Below, one piece after another: positions 33,568 through 42,087 of a stretch of 64,000 nt of DNA. A program made the position numbers and the translations under genes. The stretch lies in NCBI GenBank assembly GCA_031549415.1, contig JAVBPU010000008.1, positions 30,424-94,423 of the forward strand, written 5' to 3'. Under the pieces are notes generated by a model that was not told the DNA's origin, did not search any database, and saw nothing but the letters and a program-made list of their open reading frames with translations. Positions within the stretch are counted from its first letter, which is position 1; the number at the start of each line of letters is the position of its first letter. This stretch comes from Limiplasma sp031549415. GTDB taxonomy: Bacteria > Bacillota > Clostridia > Christensenellales > Aristaeellaceae.

Positions 33568-35580
33568 ATGAACCAATTTGTGTTAAAAGCGCCTTACCCT
33601 CCGAACGGAGACCAGCCCGCCGCCATTGACGCCCTGTCTCGCGGTTTGATGGAGGGCAAAAAAAACCAGGTTTTGCTGGGCGTCACAGGCAGCGGCAAAA
33701 CCTTTACCATGGCCTCCATCATCGAAAAGGTGCAAAAGCCCACGTTGGTGTTGGCCCACAACAAGACCCTGGCTGCCCAGCTTTGCAGCGAGCTCCGCGC
33801 CTTCTTTCCGGACAGCGCCGTGGAGTATTTTGTTTCCTATTACGATTATTACCAGCCGGAGGCTTACATCGCCGCCACCGATACCTACATCGAAAAGGAT
33901 TCTTCCGTCAATGAGGAGATCGACCGCCTGCGCCACAGCGCCACCGCCGCCGTGCGGGAGCGCAAGGACGTCATCATCGTGGCCAGCGTCAGCTGCATCT
34001 ACTCCATGGGCGACCCCAGCGAGTATGAGGGCATGATGCTCAGCCTGCGCCCCGGCATGCGCATAAGCCGGGACAAGCTCATTGCCCGGCTCATCGAGAT
34101 CCAGTATGAACGCAATGATTTCGACTTTGAGCGGGGCAGTTTTCGCGTCCGGGGGGATGTGCTGGAGATCATCCCCGCCAATTCCCGAGAGCATGCCTTA
34201 CGCATTGAGTTCTTCGGCGATGAGATCGAGCGCATTCGCGAAATTGAAGTGGTCACCGGCAACATCCTCTCCACCCTGGAGCACGCTTTGGTGTTCCCCG
34301 CCACACATTATGCGATGGACCGGGAGAAAATGAACGCGAACATTGACGACATTGAACGGGATTTGGCGCTTCGCATTCAAGAGCTGAAGGAGGAGGAACA
34401 GCCCCTGTACGCCCTGCGCTTGCAGCAGCGCACCCGGTACGATGTGGAGATGATGCGCCAGATCGGCCATTGCAGCGGCATTGAAAACTACAGCCGCTAC
34501 TTTGATGGCCGCAAGCCCGGCGATACCCCCTATACCTTGCTGGACTACTTCCCCAAGGATTTTCTGCTGTTCATTGACGAAAGCCACGTCACCCTGCCCC
34601 AGGTCCGGGCCATGTACAACGGCGACCGGGCCCGGAAGGAAAACCTGGTGGCCTATGGCTTTCGCCTACCCTCCGCCTTTGACAACCGGCCTTTGCTGTT
34701 TGACGAGTTCCTGCAGCGCCTGCACCAGGTGATCTACGTCAGCGCCACCCCCGCCCCCTATGAAATGGCCCTCAGTGAAAACACGGTGGAGCAGATCATC
34801 CGCCCCACGGGCCTCATCGACCCCCAGGTGATTTTGCGCCCCGCCACCGGCCAGGTGGACGACCTGGTGGGCGAAATTCATAAGACCATCGGCCAGGGGC
34901 ACCGGGTGCTGGTCACCACCCTCACCAAGCGCATGGCGGAAAGCCTGACCGAATATCTGGGCAGCCTGGGCATCAAGGTCCGCTACCTCCACAGCGATGT
35001 GCAGACCATGGAGCGCACCGAAATCATCCGGGACCTCCGCCTGGGCGAGTTTGACGTGCTGGTGGGCATCAACCTGCTGCGGGAGGGCCTGGACATGCCC
35101 GAGGTGGCCCTGGTGGCCATTTTGGATGCCGACAAGGAGGGTTTCCTGCGCAGCGAAACCTCCCTCATCCAAACCATTGGTCGCGCCGCCCGCAATGTGG
35201 AGGGCCGGGTGATTCTGTATGGGGACAAGCTCACCGACAGCATGATGCGGGCCATGAACGAAACCAACCGCCGCCGCGCCTTGCAGGAAGCCTACAACCA
35301 GCTGCACGGTATCACGCCCCAAAGCGTGAAGAGCACCGTCCAGGCGCTGCTGAAAATTACCAGCGATTTTGCCGAGCATGTCCCCGAGGGCATCAGCGAG
35401 GAAGAAAAGCAGCAGCTTCTTAGCAGCCTGGAGGACCAGATGCTCTCCGCCGCCAAAGCCCTGGACTTTGAACAGGCCGCCAAGCTCCGGGACCAGCTTT
35501 TTCAGCTGAAAGGGGAAAAGGCCTCCGCCATTCAAAAGCCGCAGATGCGGCGCAACAAAAGAGAAAGATTCCGGAAATAA
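33568..35580 (+). CDS. uvrB: Excinuclease ABC subunit B
   Basis: The damage-verification helicase-like subunit of nucleotide excision repair, loading UvrC after UvrA. The 670-residue product has Walker A GVTGSGKTF (about 38-46), the beta-hairpin region SYYDYYQPEAYIA (about 90-102), helicase motif IDESH (about 336), ILDADKEGFLRSETSLIQTI (about 513-532), RAARNVEG, and the C-terminal UVR motif for UvrC contact (EDQMLSAAKALDFEQAAKLR, about 619-638). Full length. ATG after AAAGGAGAA. uvrA and uvrC are outside the window. Confidence 0.98.
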   Translation: MNQFVLKAPYPPNGDQPAAIDALSRGLMEGKKNQVLLGVTGSGKTFTMASIIEKVQKPTLVLAHNKTLAAQLCSELRAFFPDSAVEYFVSYYDYYQPEAYIAATDTYIEKDSSVNEEIDRLRHSATAAVRERKDVIIVASVSCIYSMGDPSEYEGMMLSLRPGMRISRDKLIARLIEIQYERNDFDFERGSFRVRGDVLEIIPANSREHALRIEFFGDEIERIREIEVVTGNILSTLEHALVFPATHYAMDREKMNANIDDIERDLALRIQELKEEEQPLYALRLQQRTRYDVEMMRQIGHCSGIENYSRYFDGRKPGDTPYTLLDYFPKDFLLFIDESHVTLPQVRAMYNGDRARKENLVAYGFRLPSAFDNRPLLFDEFLQRLHQVIYVSATPAPYEMALSENTVEQIIRPTGLIDPQVILRPATGQVDDLVGEIHKTIGQGHRVLVTTLTKRMAESLTEYLGSLGIKVRYLHSDVQTMERTEIIRDLRLGEFDVLVGINLLREGLDMPEVALVAILDADKEGFLRSETSLIQTIGRAARNVEGRVILYGDKLTDSMMRAMNETNRRRALQEAYNQLHGITPQSVKSTVQALLKITSDFAEHVPEGISEEEKQQLLSSLEDQMLSAAKALDFEQAAKLRDQLFQLKGEKASAIQKPQMRRNKRERFRK

Positions 35581-35654
35581 CAAAGGCAGGATGCTGGGCC
35601 CTATTTGCTTTGCTCCTGGCATGCCCCCCATTCGGGAGGCATGCCACAGGCCGT

Positions 35655-35773
35655 TGACAAAGTCCGTTTAGGGGCTGCCGCCCCTAAATCCCCGCTCAGG
35701 GCTTCGCCCTGAACCCTTTATTGGACCGTGTTTCACACGGTCCAAGACAACCATAAAAGGCTTTTCAGCAAGC
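35655..35773. repeat. Chained-hairpin repeat, copy D (short form)
   Basis: In reverse orientation this nearly repeats the outer parts of copy A: AGGGGC/GCCCCT, AGGGCTTCGCCCT, and GGACCGTGTTTCACACGGTCC, then ATGGTT and GCTTTTCAGCAAGC. It lacks the ~117-base internal segment of copy A. Confidence 0.75.
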
Positions 35774-35818
35774 AGACCTGGCACGCCTCCCTTTTACGAG
35801 GCATGCCAGGTCTTTTGT
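35774..35818 (+). terminator. Terminator downstream of uvrB
   Basis: A 16-bp stem with one mismatch (35774-35789 with 35798-35813), then TTTTGTTC. It separates uvrB from the convergent superoxide dismutase gene. Confidence 0.75.
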
Positions 35819-36328
35819 TCACAACGCCTGGATTCTGCCGCAGGCCAAGCGCATGCCCGAGTCTCCCGCCGGCTGCGTCCTGAAATCATCCGGCATTTGG
35901 TGCACCACCACCGTGCGCCCCACCACATCCTGGCGGGTCAGGCGGTCCGTATATACCCGCATATGCGAAAAGCCGTGGTTGGGGAACAGCACCGGCAAAT
36001 CTCCCGCGTGCAGCGGATGGGGCTGTCCTGTAGGGTTATAATGCCCGCCCGCCTGAGAAAAAGGCGTGGCGCCGCCCACCGGCTCGCAGGCGTCTCCCTC
36101 ATGCACATGGAAGCCAAAGGGTCCGATCTGTGGATTGGCGGTGGGCAACGACATGTCCGGCAGCCCGTTCATGGTCACGTCCACAATGCTGCCTCCCGGC
36201 GCGGTAAAAAACTGGACCACCCCGCGCACCTCCGGCGCGTCGGCGTTGCCCGTCACCATGGCGATCGCATAGGGCGAACGGCCCGGAATCGCGCTGGAAA
36301 TGGAGCGCGATGAATTGTTTTCAGCCAT
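35819..36328 (-). CDS. Cu/Zn-type superoxide dismutase family protein
   Basis: Predicted to disproportionate superoxide. The 169-residue product keeps the family's metal ligands: GFHVHEGD (two Cu His), GGHYNPTGQPHPLHAGDLP (bridging and Zn His and the Zn Asp) and VVVHQMPDD (fourth Cu His). It also keeps the disulphide cysteines (DACEP, LACGR) and the active-site Arg in GDSGMRLACG, so it looks catalytically complete. No signal peptide is visible, unlike typical periplasmic SodC, suggesting a cytoplasmic place. AAAGGAG precedes the ATG at 36328. Confidence 0.88.
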   Translation of the reverse strand: MAENNSSRSISSAIPGRSPYAIAMVTGNADAPEVRGVVQFFTAPGGSIVDVTMNGLPDMSLPTANPQIGPFGFHVHEGDACEPVGGATPFSQAGGHYNPTGQPHPLHAGDLPVLFPNHGFSHMRVYTDRLTRQDVVGRTVVVHQMPDDFRTQPAGDSGMRLACGRIQAL

Positions 36329-36431
36329 CTGGATTCTCCTTTCCAAATACGGCGCAAAATAGGCCGTATCCAATAGGGTATGCGTGAAAGGAAGGCTGTG
36401 ACGCAAAAGGGCGATAAACTGCGGATGCCGC

Positions 36432-36617
36432 TTATCGCCAATTTGCTTCATTTTGCTGTAGTTCCGCCCGCAGGGCAGCGCGCTTTTTCTCCAGCTTCGG
36501 TTCTTTGATCTCAATGAAAATACAATCTTGGCAGTGACCCAGCGTGTCTATGGAAATACTTTGCAGTAGGCACTTTTGGTTTTGCCAGTAGATGCAAAAG
36601 ATTTTTTCGCAGTTCAT
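36432..36617 (-). CDS. Small Cys-rich conserved protein
   Basis: A 61-residue protein with five cysteines in a pattern C-x4-C-x7-C then C-x2-C (CEKIFCIYWQNQKC; HCQDC) and a charged helical tail. Similar small proteins occur widely in Clostridia with no known function; the spacing suggests a metal or redox site. The ATG at 36617 has GAGGTGAG upstream. Its promoter is TTGCAA (36658-36663), a 17-base spacer and TATACT (36635-36640). It is divergent from the RHH gene. Confidence 0.7.
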   Translation of the reverse strand: MNCEKIFCIYWQNQKCLLQSISIDTLGHCQDCIFIEIKEPKLEKKRAALRAELQQNEANWR

Positions 36618-36657
36618 GTGACTCACCTCAATTTAGTATACCATTTTGCCATTTTAT

Positions 36658-36740
36658 TTGCAATGCAAATTGCCACGCGATTCATCTTGCATACACTTTG
36701 CATTACGTTTTGTATGATGATCGTAATACATATTGTATTG
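36658..36740. promoter_or_regulatory. AT-rich divergent control region with palindrome
   Basis: The -35 box of the Cys-rich gene (TTGCAA, 36658-36663) overlaps the palindrome GCAATGCAAATTGC (36660-36673). TTGCAT repeats follow at 36687-36692 and 36698-36703, and an interrupted repeat TTACG/CGTAA lies near 36704-36726. The RHH protein encoded to the right is a plausible binder. A plus-strand -10 box could not be fixed. Confidence 0.45.
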
Positions 36741-36752
36741 CGAGGTGTTCCT

Positions 36753-36938
36753 ATGAGAGAATTCCATATCCCCGCGACGCCACGCTCCACCAATAAGACC
36801 ATTCGTTTTCCCAATGATCTGATTGAGCGCGTGGAAGCCATTGCCCGCACCGAGCATAGCACTTTCTCCGCCATTGTCATTGAAGCGGTGCGCTTCACCC
36901 TGGATTATGTAGACCAGCAAGAAAAAGAAAAGAAGTAG
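36753..36938 (+). CDS. Ribbon-helix-helix (CopG/Arc-like) protein
   Basis: A 61-residue protein: beta strand NKTIRFPNDLI, then helices IERVEAIARTEHSTFSAI and VIEAVRFTLDYV, ending in a lysine-rich tail. This is a clear RHH DNA-binding pattern of a small regulator or antitoxin. No toxin adjoins. The start at 36753 has GCGAGGTG upstream. It probably binds the palindromic sites between it and the Cys-rich gene. Confidence 0.75.
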   Translation: MREFHIPATPRSTNKTIRFPNDLIERVEAIARTEHSTFSAIVIEAVRFTLDYVDQQEKEKK

Positions 36939-36947
36939 TTCCCTTCC

Positions 36948-37280
36948 TCAGGAAAACAACCTCACCAGCACCATAAACACAGCGGTTCCCCCGCCAATGC
37001 TCAGCAGCACATTCCTTTTCCAGGTGTGCAGCAGTACAATGCACAGCAATGCCGCCATTTCTGGCAACCCATGGGGCGGTGCCAGCACATCAACGGTTTT
37101 CAGGCAATACACCACCAGCAGCCCCATCATGGCCGGGGGCAGCGCGCCGCCCAGAAAAAGGACCACAGAGGGCACCTTTTTGTGCTCCGGAAAAAGCCAA
37201 AAGGGCAGAAACCGGGTGAGAATACACCCTGCGGCCACTGCCACAATCATCAAAAGCGTTTGCCCCGCCGTCAACTGCAT
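36948..37280 (-). CDS. azlD: AzlD family branched-chain amino acid exporter subunit
   Basis: The small membrane partner of AzlC; together they export branched-chain amino acids or analogues. The 110-residue product has three or four transmembrane helices and the family segment ILTRFLPFWLFPEHKKVPSV (about 20-39) and LGGALPPAMMGLLVVYCL. The start overlaps azlC by 10 bases and has GGGAGGAGG upstream. Confidence 0.9.
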   Translation of the reverse strand: MQLTAGQTLLMIVAVAAGCILTRFLPFWLFPEHKKVPSVVLFLGGALPPAMMGLLVVYCLKTVDVLAPPHGLPEMAALLCIVLLHTWKRNVLLSIGGGTAVFMVLVRLFS

Positions 37281-37969
37281 AGGGTCCTCCTCCCTGCCAG
37301 CAAGGCCGCCACAATGCACCCCATGGCTGGAAGAATGAACTGCCCCGGGCCAAACAGCAACAGGCAGCCTAGCGAGCAGGCCACGCCAATCACCGCCGAT
37401 AGGCGGTTTTCTTTGCGCTGCCACTGTTCCAAAAACAGCACCACAAACAGGGCGGTGAGCACAAAGTCCAGCCCGCCCGGTTCAAAGCGCAGAAAGCTGC
37501 CCAGGATGCCCCCTAGGGCCGTGGCCGCCACCCAATAAAAATAGTCCAAAAAGGAGAGCGCCAGATAAAAATACTTGGGTTCCACCTCCGGGGGCGGATC
37601 TGTAACGCAGGCAATGGAGAAGGTCTCGTCGCACAGCCAAAACGCCAGCACCCAGCGGGTCTTGCCCATGCCCTTGTACTTGGGCAGCAACGACAGCCCG
37701 TAAAACAAATGCCGGGCATTCACCAGCAGGCTCAAGAAAAAGGCCTGCAGCGGATCAAAGGCAACGGTTAGCAGCGTCATGGCCACATACTGCATGCTAC
37801 CGCAAAAGGCAATGGCGCTCATCAGCGTAGAATACAGCGGGCCATAGCCTTTGCTGGCCATCAGCACCCCATAGGCCATGCCCAGGCAGGAAAAGCCCGT
37901 GAGCACGGGCAAGGTGTATGGGAATGCGGCGCGCAAAGCGCCCAACATCTTTTGCTGCTTGGTGGGCAT
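37271..37969 (-). CDS. azlC: AzlC family branched-chain amino acid exporter subunit
   Basis: The large membrane subunit of the AzlCD exporter. The 232-residue product has about seven helices, with the typical AFPYTLPVLTGFSCLGMAYG (about 13-32), SAIAFCGSMQYVAM (about 49-62) and NARHLFYGLSLL (about 83-94). Its ATG lies one base after the citrate synthase stop codon, so it is translated from the same transcript. Confidence 0.92.
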   Translation of the reverse strand: MPTKQQKMLGALRAAFPYTLPVLTGFSCLGMAYGVLMASKGYGPLYSTLMSAIAFCGSMQYVAMTLLTVAFDPLQAFFLSLLVNARHLFYGLSLLPKYKGMGKTRWVLAFWLCDETFSIACVTDPPPEVEPKYFYLALSFLDYFYWVAATALGGILGSFLRFEPGGLDFVLTALFVVLFLEQWQRKENRLSAVIGVACSLGCLLLFGPGQFILPAMGCIVAALLAGRRTLCS

Positions 37970-37970
37970 G

Positions 37971-39335
37971 TTACCGGTCCTTCAGGGCGGTATACTCCCG
38001 CCTCGGCGACACGTGCATATAGGCCGGGCGGATGATCTTGTCCATGTTGATCAGCTCTTCCATGCGGTGGGCGCTCCAGCCCACGATCCGCGCAATGGCG
38101 AAAATGGGCGTGAACATCTCCTCGGGGATGCCCAGCATGGAGTAGGTAATGCCGCTGTAAAAGTCCACGTTGGCGCTAACGCCCTTAAAAATATGCCTTT
38201 CCCGGCCAATGACCTCCGGGGCCAACCGTTCCACCATGGAGTACAGGGCAAATTCTTCCTGCTTATCCTTCTCGGAGGCCAGTTTTTCCACAAACCCCTT
38301 AAACACCGTGGCCCGGGGGTCGGAAATGGAGTAGACCGCGTGGCCCATGCCATAGATGAGGCCCTTTTTATCAAAGGCCTCCTTATGCAGCAGGCGAAGC
38401 AGATAATCCTCCACTTCCTTTTCGTCGGTCACGTCCTTCACGCTTTTCTTCAGGTCCGCCATCATCTCCACCACTTTGATGTTAGCGCCGCCGTGCTTGG
38501 GCCCTTTCAGGCTGGCCAGGGCCGCTGCCATCACGCTGTAGGTGTCGCTGCCCGAGGAGGTGACCACGTGGGTGGTGAAAGTGGAGTTGTTGCCGCCACC
38601 GTGCTCCATATGCAAGATGAGGGCCAAATCCAGCACATGGGCTTCCAGCGCGGAATAGCGCATATCCGGCCGCAGCATGCGCAGCAGGTTTTCCGCTGTG
38701 GACAGGTTGCTTTCCGGCCGGTGGATGTAGAAGCTATCGTCCCGCTCGTAGTGGTTATAGGCATGGTAGCCGTACACCGCCAGCATGGGGAACACGGCGA
38801 TGAGCATCAGGCATTGGCGCAGCACGTTGGGGATGGACAGCTCGTCCACCTTATCGTCATAGCTGGCCAGGGTCAGCACGCTGCGGCTTAACGTATTCAT
38901 CATGTCCTTGCTGGGGGCCTTCATGATCACGTCCCGCACAAAATTGGTGGGCAAGGTGCGGCAGTCCGCCATCACCCCGCAGAATTCCTTCAGCTGGTCC
39001 GGGGAGGGCAAAGCGCCAAACAGCAGCAAGTACGCCACTTCCTCAAAGCCAAAGCCGCCGGTGCCCAGCACGCCCTCCACCAAGTCCAGAATGTCATACC
39101 CCCGGTACCAAAGCCGCCCTTCGCAGGGGACGCTTTCCCCGTTCACCGTTTGGCTGGACTGGATTTCCGATATGCCCGTCAGCCCCGCCATGACGCCTTT
39201 GCCCTGCTGGTCGCGCAGGCCCCGCTTCACGCCATAAAGCGTATACAGCTCCGGGTCGAATTTTGCGTTTTGTACCAGCTCCATTTCATTAGCCACTGCA
39301 TAGGCCGCCAATCTCTCCAAGGGGGTATTTGCCAT
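37971..39335 (-). CDS. Citrate/2-methylcitrate synthase
   Basis: Condenses acetyl-CoA (or propionyl-CoA) with oxaloacetate. The 454-residue product has the catalytic residues: His in HMEHGGGNNSTF (about 237), His in GMGHAVYSISDPRA (about 323) and Asp in NVDFYSG (about 385). It is the longer clostridial form, with an N-terminal extension of about 40 residues. In an anaerobe it probably makes citrate for 2-oxoglutarate and glutamate synthesis. First gene of an operon with azlC and azlD. AAGGAGG precedes the ATG at 39335. Confidence 0.92.
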   Translation of the reverse strand: MANTPLERLAAYAVANEMELVQNAKFDPELYTLYGVKRGLRDQQGKGVMAGLTGISEIQSSQTVNGESVPCEGRLWYRGYDILDLVEGVLGTGGFGFEEVAYLLLFGALPSPDQLKEFCGVMADCRTLPTNFVRDVIMKAPSKDMMNTLSRSVLTLASYDDKVDELSIPNVLRQCLMLIAVFPMLAVYGYHAYNHYERDDSFYIHRPESNLSTAENLLRMLRPDMRYSALEAHVLDLALILHMEHGGGNNSTFTTHVVTSSGSDTYSVMAAALASLKGPKHGGANIKVVEMMADLKKSVKDVTDEKEVEDYLLRLLHKEAFDKKGLIYGMGHAVYSISDPRATVFKGFVEKLASEKDKQEEFALYSMVERLAPEVIGRERHIFKGVSANVDFYSGITYSMLGIPEEMFTPIFAIARIVGWSAHRMEELINMDKIIRPAYMHVSPRREYTALKDR

Positions 39336-39403
39336 TGGGCATCCTCCTTCCGGTCCAAACAAGGGACGCGCTTCCACAAGACGCGAATATGTTTCTAGGA
39401 TAC

Positions 39404-39433
39404 ATGATAAAGCTTTTCAAATCAAACGGTCAA
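39404..39433 (-). promoter_or_regulatory. Promoter of the citrate synthase-azlCD operon
   Basis: On the minus strand TTGACC (39428-39433), an 18-base spacer and TATCAT (39404-39409). Confidence 0.55.
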
Positions 39434-39508
39434 GTTTTTCTCCTGTTTTTTACCCAAAAAACCTGTCCCTTTTTGCGGCAAAATGGGTGGTAAAACAGGC
39501 GCGGCCAT

Positions 39509-39537
39509 TTGACTTCTAGGCCTTCCTGTGTTACGAT
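39509..39537 (+). promoter_or_regulatory. Promoter of the glycan operon
   Basis: TTGACT (39509-39514), a 17-base spacer and TACGAT (39532-39537), about 50 bases before the first gene. Confidence 0.6.
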
Positions 39538-39587
39538 TGAGGATGGTAGCGCAGGATAGCGCGATTCGGCGAAAGAGGGGGAAAGGC

Positions 39588-40331
39588 ATGGAAAAACAAG
39601 GAAATGGGATGAATTCCGCCCTTGCCTCTAGCGCCAGCCTGCCCCGCTGGGAGGGCCCTTTGAGCCATCCCTTTTACAGCAAAGCCGTGAAGCGGGGCCT
39701 GGATTTTTTGTTCGCCCTTGTGTTGTTTCCCTTTTCCCTGCTTTTCATGCTTCCCATTGGGTTGCTGGTGAAGCTCACCTCCAAGGGGCCCATTTTTTAC
39801 ATGGCTCTTCGGGGCGGATACCACAACAAGCCCTTCAATATTTTGAAGTTCCGCACCATGGTGGTAGGGTCCGACAAATACAGCGGCACCACGGCCCTGA
39901 ACGATCCCCGGGTGACCCGGCTGGGCCGCATCCTTCGCAAAACCAAGCTGGACGAGCTCCCCCAGATCCTCAACATCCTGCGGGGCGATATGTCCTTCAT
40001 TGGCCCCCGGCCAGAACTGCTGAAATACACCACCCGGTATACCTCCGCCCAGGAATGCATCCTGTGGGTCCGCCCCGGCATCAGCGACCCCAGCTCCATC
40101 CAGCTCATCAGCCTGGACGAGGCGGTGGGCCACGATGACCCGGAAGGCTCCTATGAGCGCAACATCCTCACGGAAAAGAACCGCATGCGCGTCGCCTATG
40201 CCAAAAGCCAATCCCTGGTATTGGATGCCCGGTTATTTTTTACCACCCTGCGCTGCGTGCTGCGAAAGATTTTTGCCCCCACGCCCAGCGCCGCCCTGCC
40301 AAAGCCCCACAGTTTGGAGGAACACTCATGA
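39588..40331 (+). CDS. Undecaprenyl-phosphate sugar phosphotransferase
   Basis: Initiating enzyme of surface polysaccharide synthesis: moves a sugar 1-phosphate from a nucleotide sugar to undecaprenyl phosphate. The 247-residue product has a membrane hairpin (about 37-60) and the PF02397 core: FNILKFRTMVVGSD (about 84-97), TKLDELPQILNILRGDMSFI (about 119-138) and GPRPELL. It lacks the large N-terminal membrane domain of WbaP/WcaJ, so it is the minimal type. Sugar specificity is unknown. It overlaps the next gene by 4 bases and heads a six-gene operon. Confidence 0.92.
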   Translation: MEKQGNGMNSALASSASLPRWEGPLSHPFYSKAVKRGLDFLFALVLFPFSLLFMLPIGLLVKLTSKGPIFYMALRGGYHNKPFNILKFRTMVVGSDKYSGTTALNDPRVTRLGRILRKTKLDELPQILNILRGDMSFIGPRPELLKYTTRYTSAQECILWVRPGISDPSSIQLISLDEAVGHDDPEGSYERNILTEKNRMRVAYAKSQSLVLDARLFFTTLRCVLRKIFAPTPSAALPKPHSLEEHS

Positions 40332-41155
40332 CCAACCCAACAAGCAAGCAGCTGGCCTACCGCATCCGCCGCCACGGCCTGGAGATGACCAACCGGGGCG
40401 GTACTGCGCACATTGGAAGCATTTTTTCCATGGCGGATGTGGTGGCCGTTTTGTATGCGGATGTGCTGCATCACGACCCCAAAAACCCCAAAATGCCGGA
40501 GCGGGACCGGCTGGTGCTCAGCAAAGGCCATGCCGGGGCGGGCATTTACGCGGCCCTGGCGGAGTGCGGCTATTTTCCCGTGGAGGAATTGGAGCTGCAT
40601 TGCCAAAATGGCAGCCGGTTCAGCGGCCATGTGAGTCACAAAGGCGTGCCGGGGGTGGAAGCCTCCACCGGGTCCCTGGGGCAGGGCATGCCTATGGCCC
40701 TGGGCATGGCCATGGCCGCCAAGCTAAACCACCAGGACCACCGGGTGTACTGCATCATCGGCGATGGCGAGTGCGATGAGGGGGCCATTTGGGAGGCAGC
40801 CCTCATCGCCAACCAATACCATTTGGATAATTTCATCGTCACCATTGACTTTAACAAAATTCAGTCCCTGACCTCTGTGGAAAAGACCATCGCCCTGGAG
40901 CCCCTGGACCAGAAATGGGCCAGCTTCGGCTGGCATGTGCTGCGGGTGGACGGCCACAACCATGACGCCCTGCACGGTGCCTACGAAGAGGCGCGAGCTG
41001 CCCTGGGCCAGGGCCGTCCCATTGTGGTGATCGCCGATACGGTAAAGGGCAAGGGTGTCAGCTTTATGGAAAACGACGTGCTGTGGCATTACCGCACCGC
41101 CCGGGGCGAGGAATACGATGCGGCCCTGAAGGAACTGGAGGCGAGCCAGCCATGA
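40328..41155 (+). CDS. Transketolase, N-terminal subunit
   Basis: The thiamine-diphosphate-binding half of a split transketolase. The 275-residue product has ASTGSLGQGMPMALGMAM (about 112-129), the ThDP/Mg motif GDGECDEGAIWEA with the later Asn in DFNKIQS (about 145-180), and catalytic histidines in GTAHIGS and SKGHAG, so it looks functional. Transketolases transfer a two-carbon ketol unit between sugar phosphates. Its place inside a glycan operon suggests it makes a special sugar precursor in addition to, or instead of, pentose phosphate metabolism. Confidence 0.92.
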   Translation: MTNPTSKQLAYRIRRHGLEMTNRGGTAHIGSIFSMADVVAVLYADVLHHDPKNPKMPERDRLVLSKGHAGAGIYAALAECGYFPVEELELHCQNGSRFSGHVSHKGVPGVEASTGSLGQGMPMALGMAMAAKLNHQDHRVYCIIGDGECDEGAIWEAALIANQYHLDNFIVTIDFNKIQSLTSVEKTIALEPLDQKWASFGWHVLRVDGHNHDALHGAYEEARAALGQGRPIVVIADTVKGKGVSFMENDVLWHYRTARGEEYDAALKELEASQP

Positions 41156-42087
41156 GAGATGCATTTACCCGCTGTTTGCAGGACGCGGCCAGGGTGAACA
41201 AGGACCTGGTGCTCATCACCGGAGACCTGGGCTTTGGTGTGCTTTTTCCCTTTATGAAGGAATTTCCGGAGCAGTTCATCAACGCAGGCATCGCGGAACA
41301 GGCCATGATGAGCATGGCCGCGGGCATGGCCATCGAAGGCAAAACCGTGGTGGTGTACTCCATCGGCAATTTCCCCACCCTGCGCTGCCTGGAGCAGATT
41401 CGCAACTGCTGCGCCTACCATGAAGTGAATGTCAAAATCGTATGCGTGGGCGCGGGCTTCGTGTACGGCACCCTGGGCATGACCCATCACGCCACCGAGG
41501 ACATGAGCGCCCTGCGGCTGTTGCCCGGAGTGACGGTCTACGCTCCCGCAGATGGCGTGGAAACCGAGGCGGTGATGGCCCGCTTTCTCACCGAGCCCGG
41601 CGTGGCCTACCTGCGCATTGGCCGGGGCGGGGAGCCCTGCTTTAGCCAGCCCAAAGCGCTGGAAGGCTACCAGACGGGCCAGGCCGTTCCCCATCGGGAA
41701 GGCCGTGATGCTTACATTTTAACCGCCGGCGGCATCCTGAGCAGCGCCATGGCCGCCGCAGAGCTTTTGGAAAGCCAGGGGCTGCAGGTGGGGGTGGCCA
41801 GCTTCCCCACCATCAAGCCCATGGACAGCGCCTACATCGCCTCTCTTTGCGCCCAGGTCCCGGTGCTTTTCACCCTGGAGGAGCACACCGTGGTGGGCGG
41901 TTTTGGCAGCGCCGTTTGTGAAGTGGTCTCCGGCCTTCGGGAAAACCGCGCCCGTGTGGTGCGCCTGGGCTTGCAGGACACCTATTCCTCCATCGTAGGC
42001 AACCAGGAATACCTGAAAAAGCATTTTGGCCTGGATGGGGACAGCGTGGCGGCCTCTGTGCGGGCCGTGCTGGAAGGAAACGCCTGA
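41152..42087 (+). CDS. Transketolase, C-terminal subunit
   Basis: The pyrimidine-binding and C-terminal half of the split transketolase, 311 residues. It carries the catalytic Glu in NAGIAEQAMMSMAAGMA (about 43-59) and THHATEDMSALRLLPGVTVY (about 111-130). Start and stop overlap as ATGA with the N-terminal subunit, ensuring balanced synthesis, and its stop overlaps the licD start as TGATG. Confidence 0.92.
   Translation: MRDAFTRCLQDAARVNKDLVLITGDLGFGVLFPFMKEFPEQFINAGIAEQAMMSMAAGMAIEGKTVVVYSIGNFPTLRCLEQIRNCCAYHEVNVKIVCVGAGFVYGTLGMTHHATEDMSALRLLPGVTVYAPADGVETEAVMARFLTEPGVAYLRIGRGGEPCFSQPKALEGYQTGQAVPHREGRDAYILTAGGILSSAMAAAELLESQGLQVGVASFPTIKPMDSAYIASLCAQVPVLFTLEEHTVVGGFGSAVCEVVSGLRENRARVVRLGLQDTYSSIVGNQEYLKKHFGLDGDSVAASVRAVLEGNA

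Noticed and set aside
33280..33576. Minus-strand frame of 98 codons between murA and uvrB
   Set aside because: Overlaps the uvrB promoter and start, has no good ribosome site and unremarkable composition.
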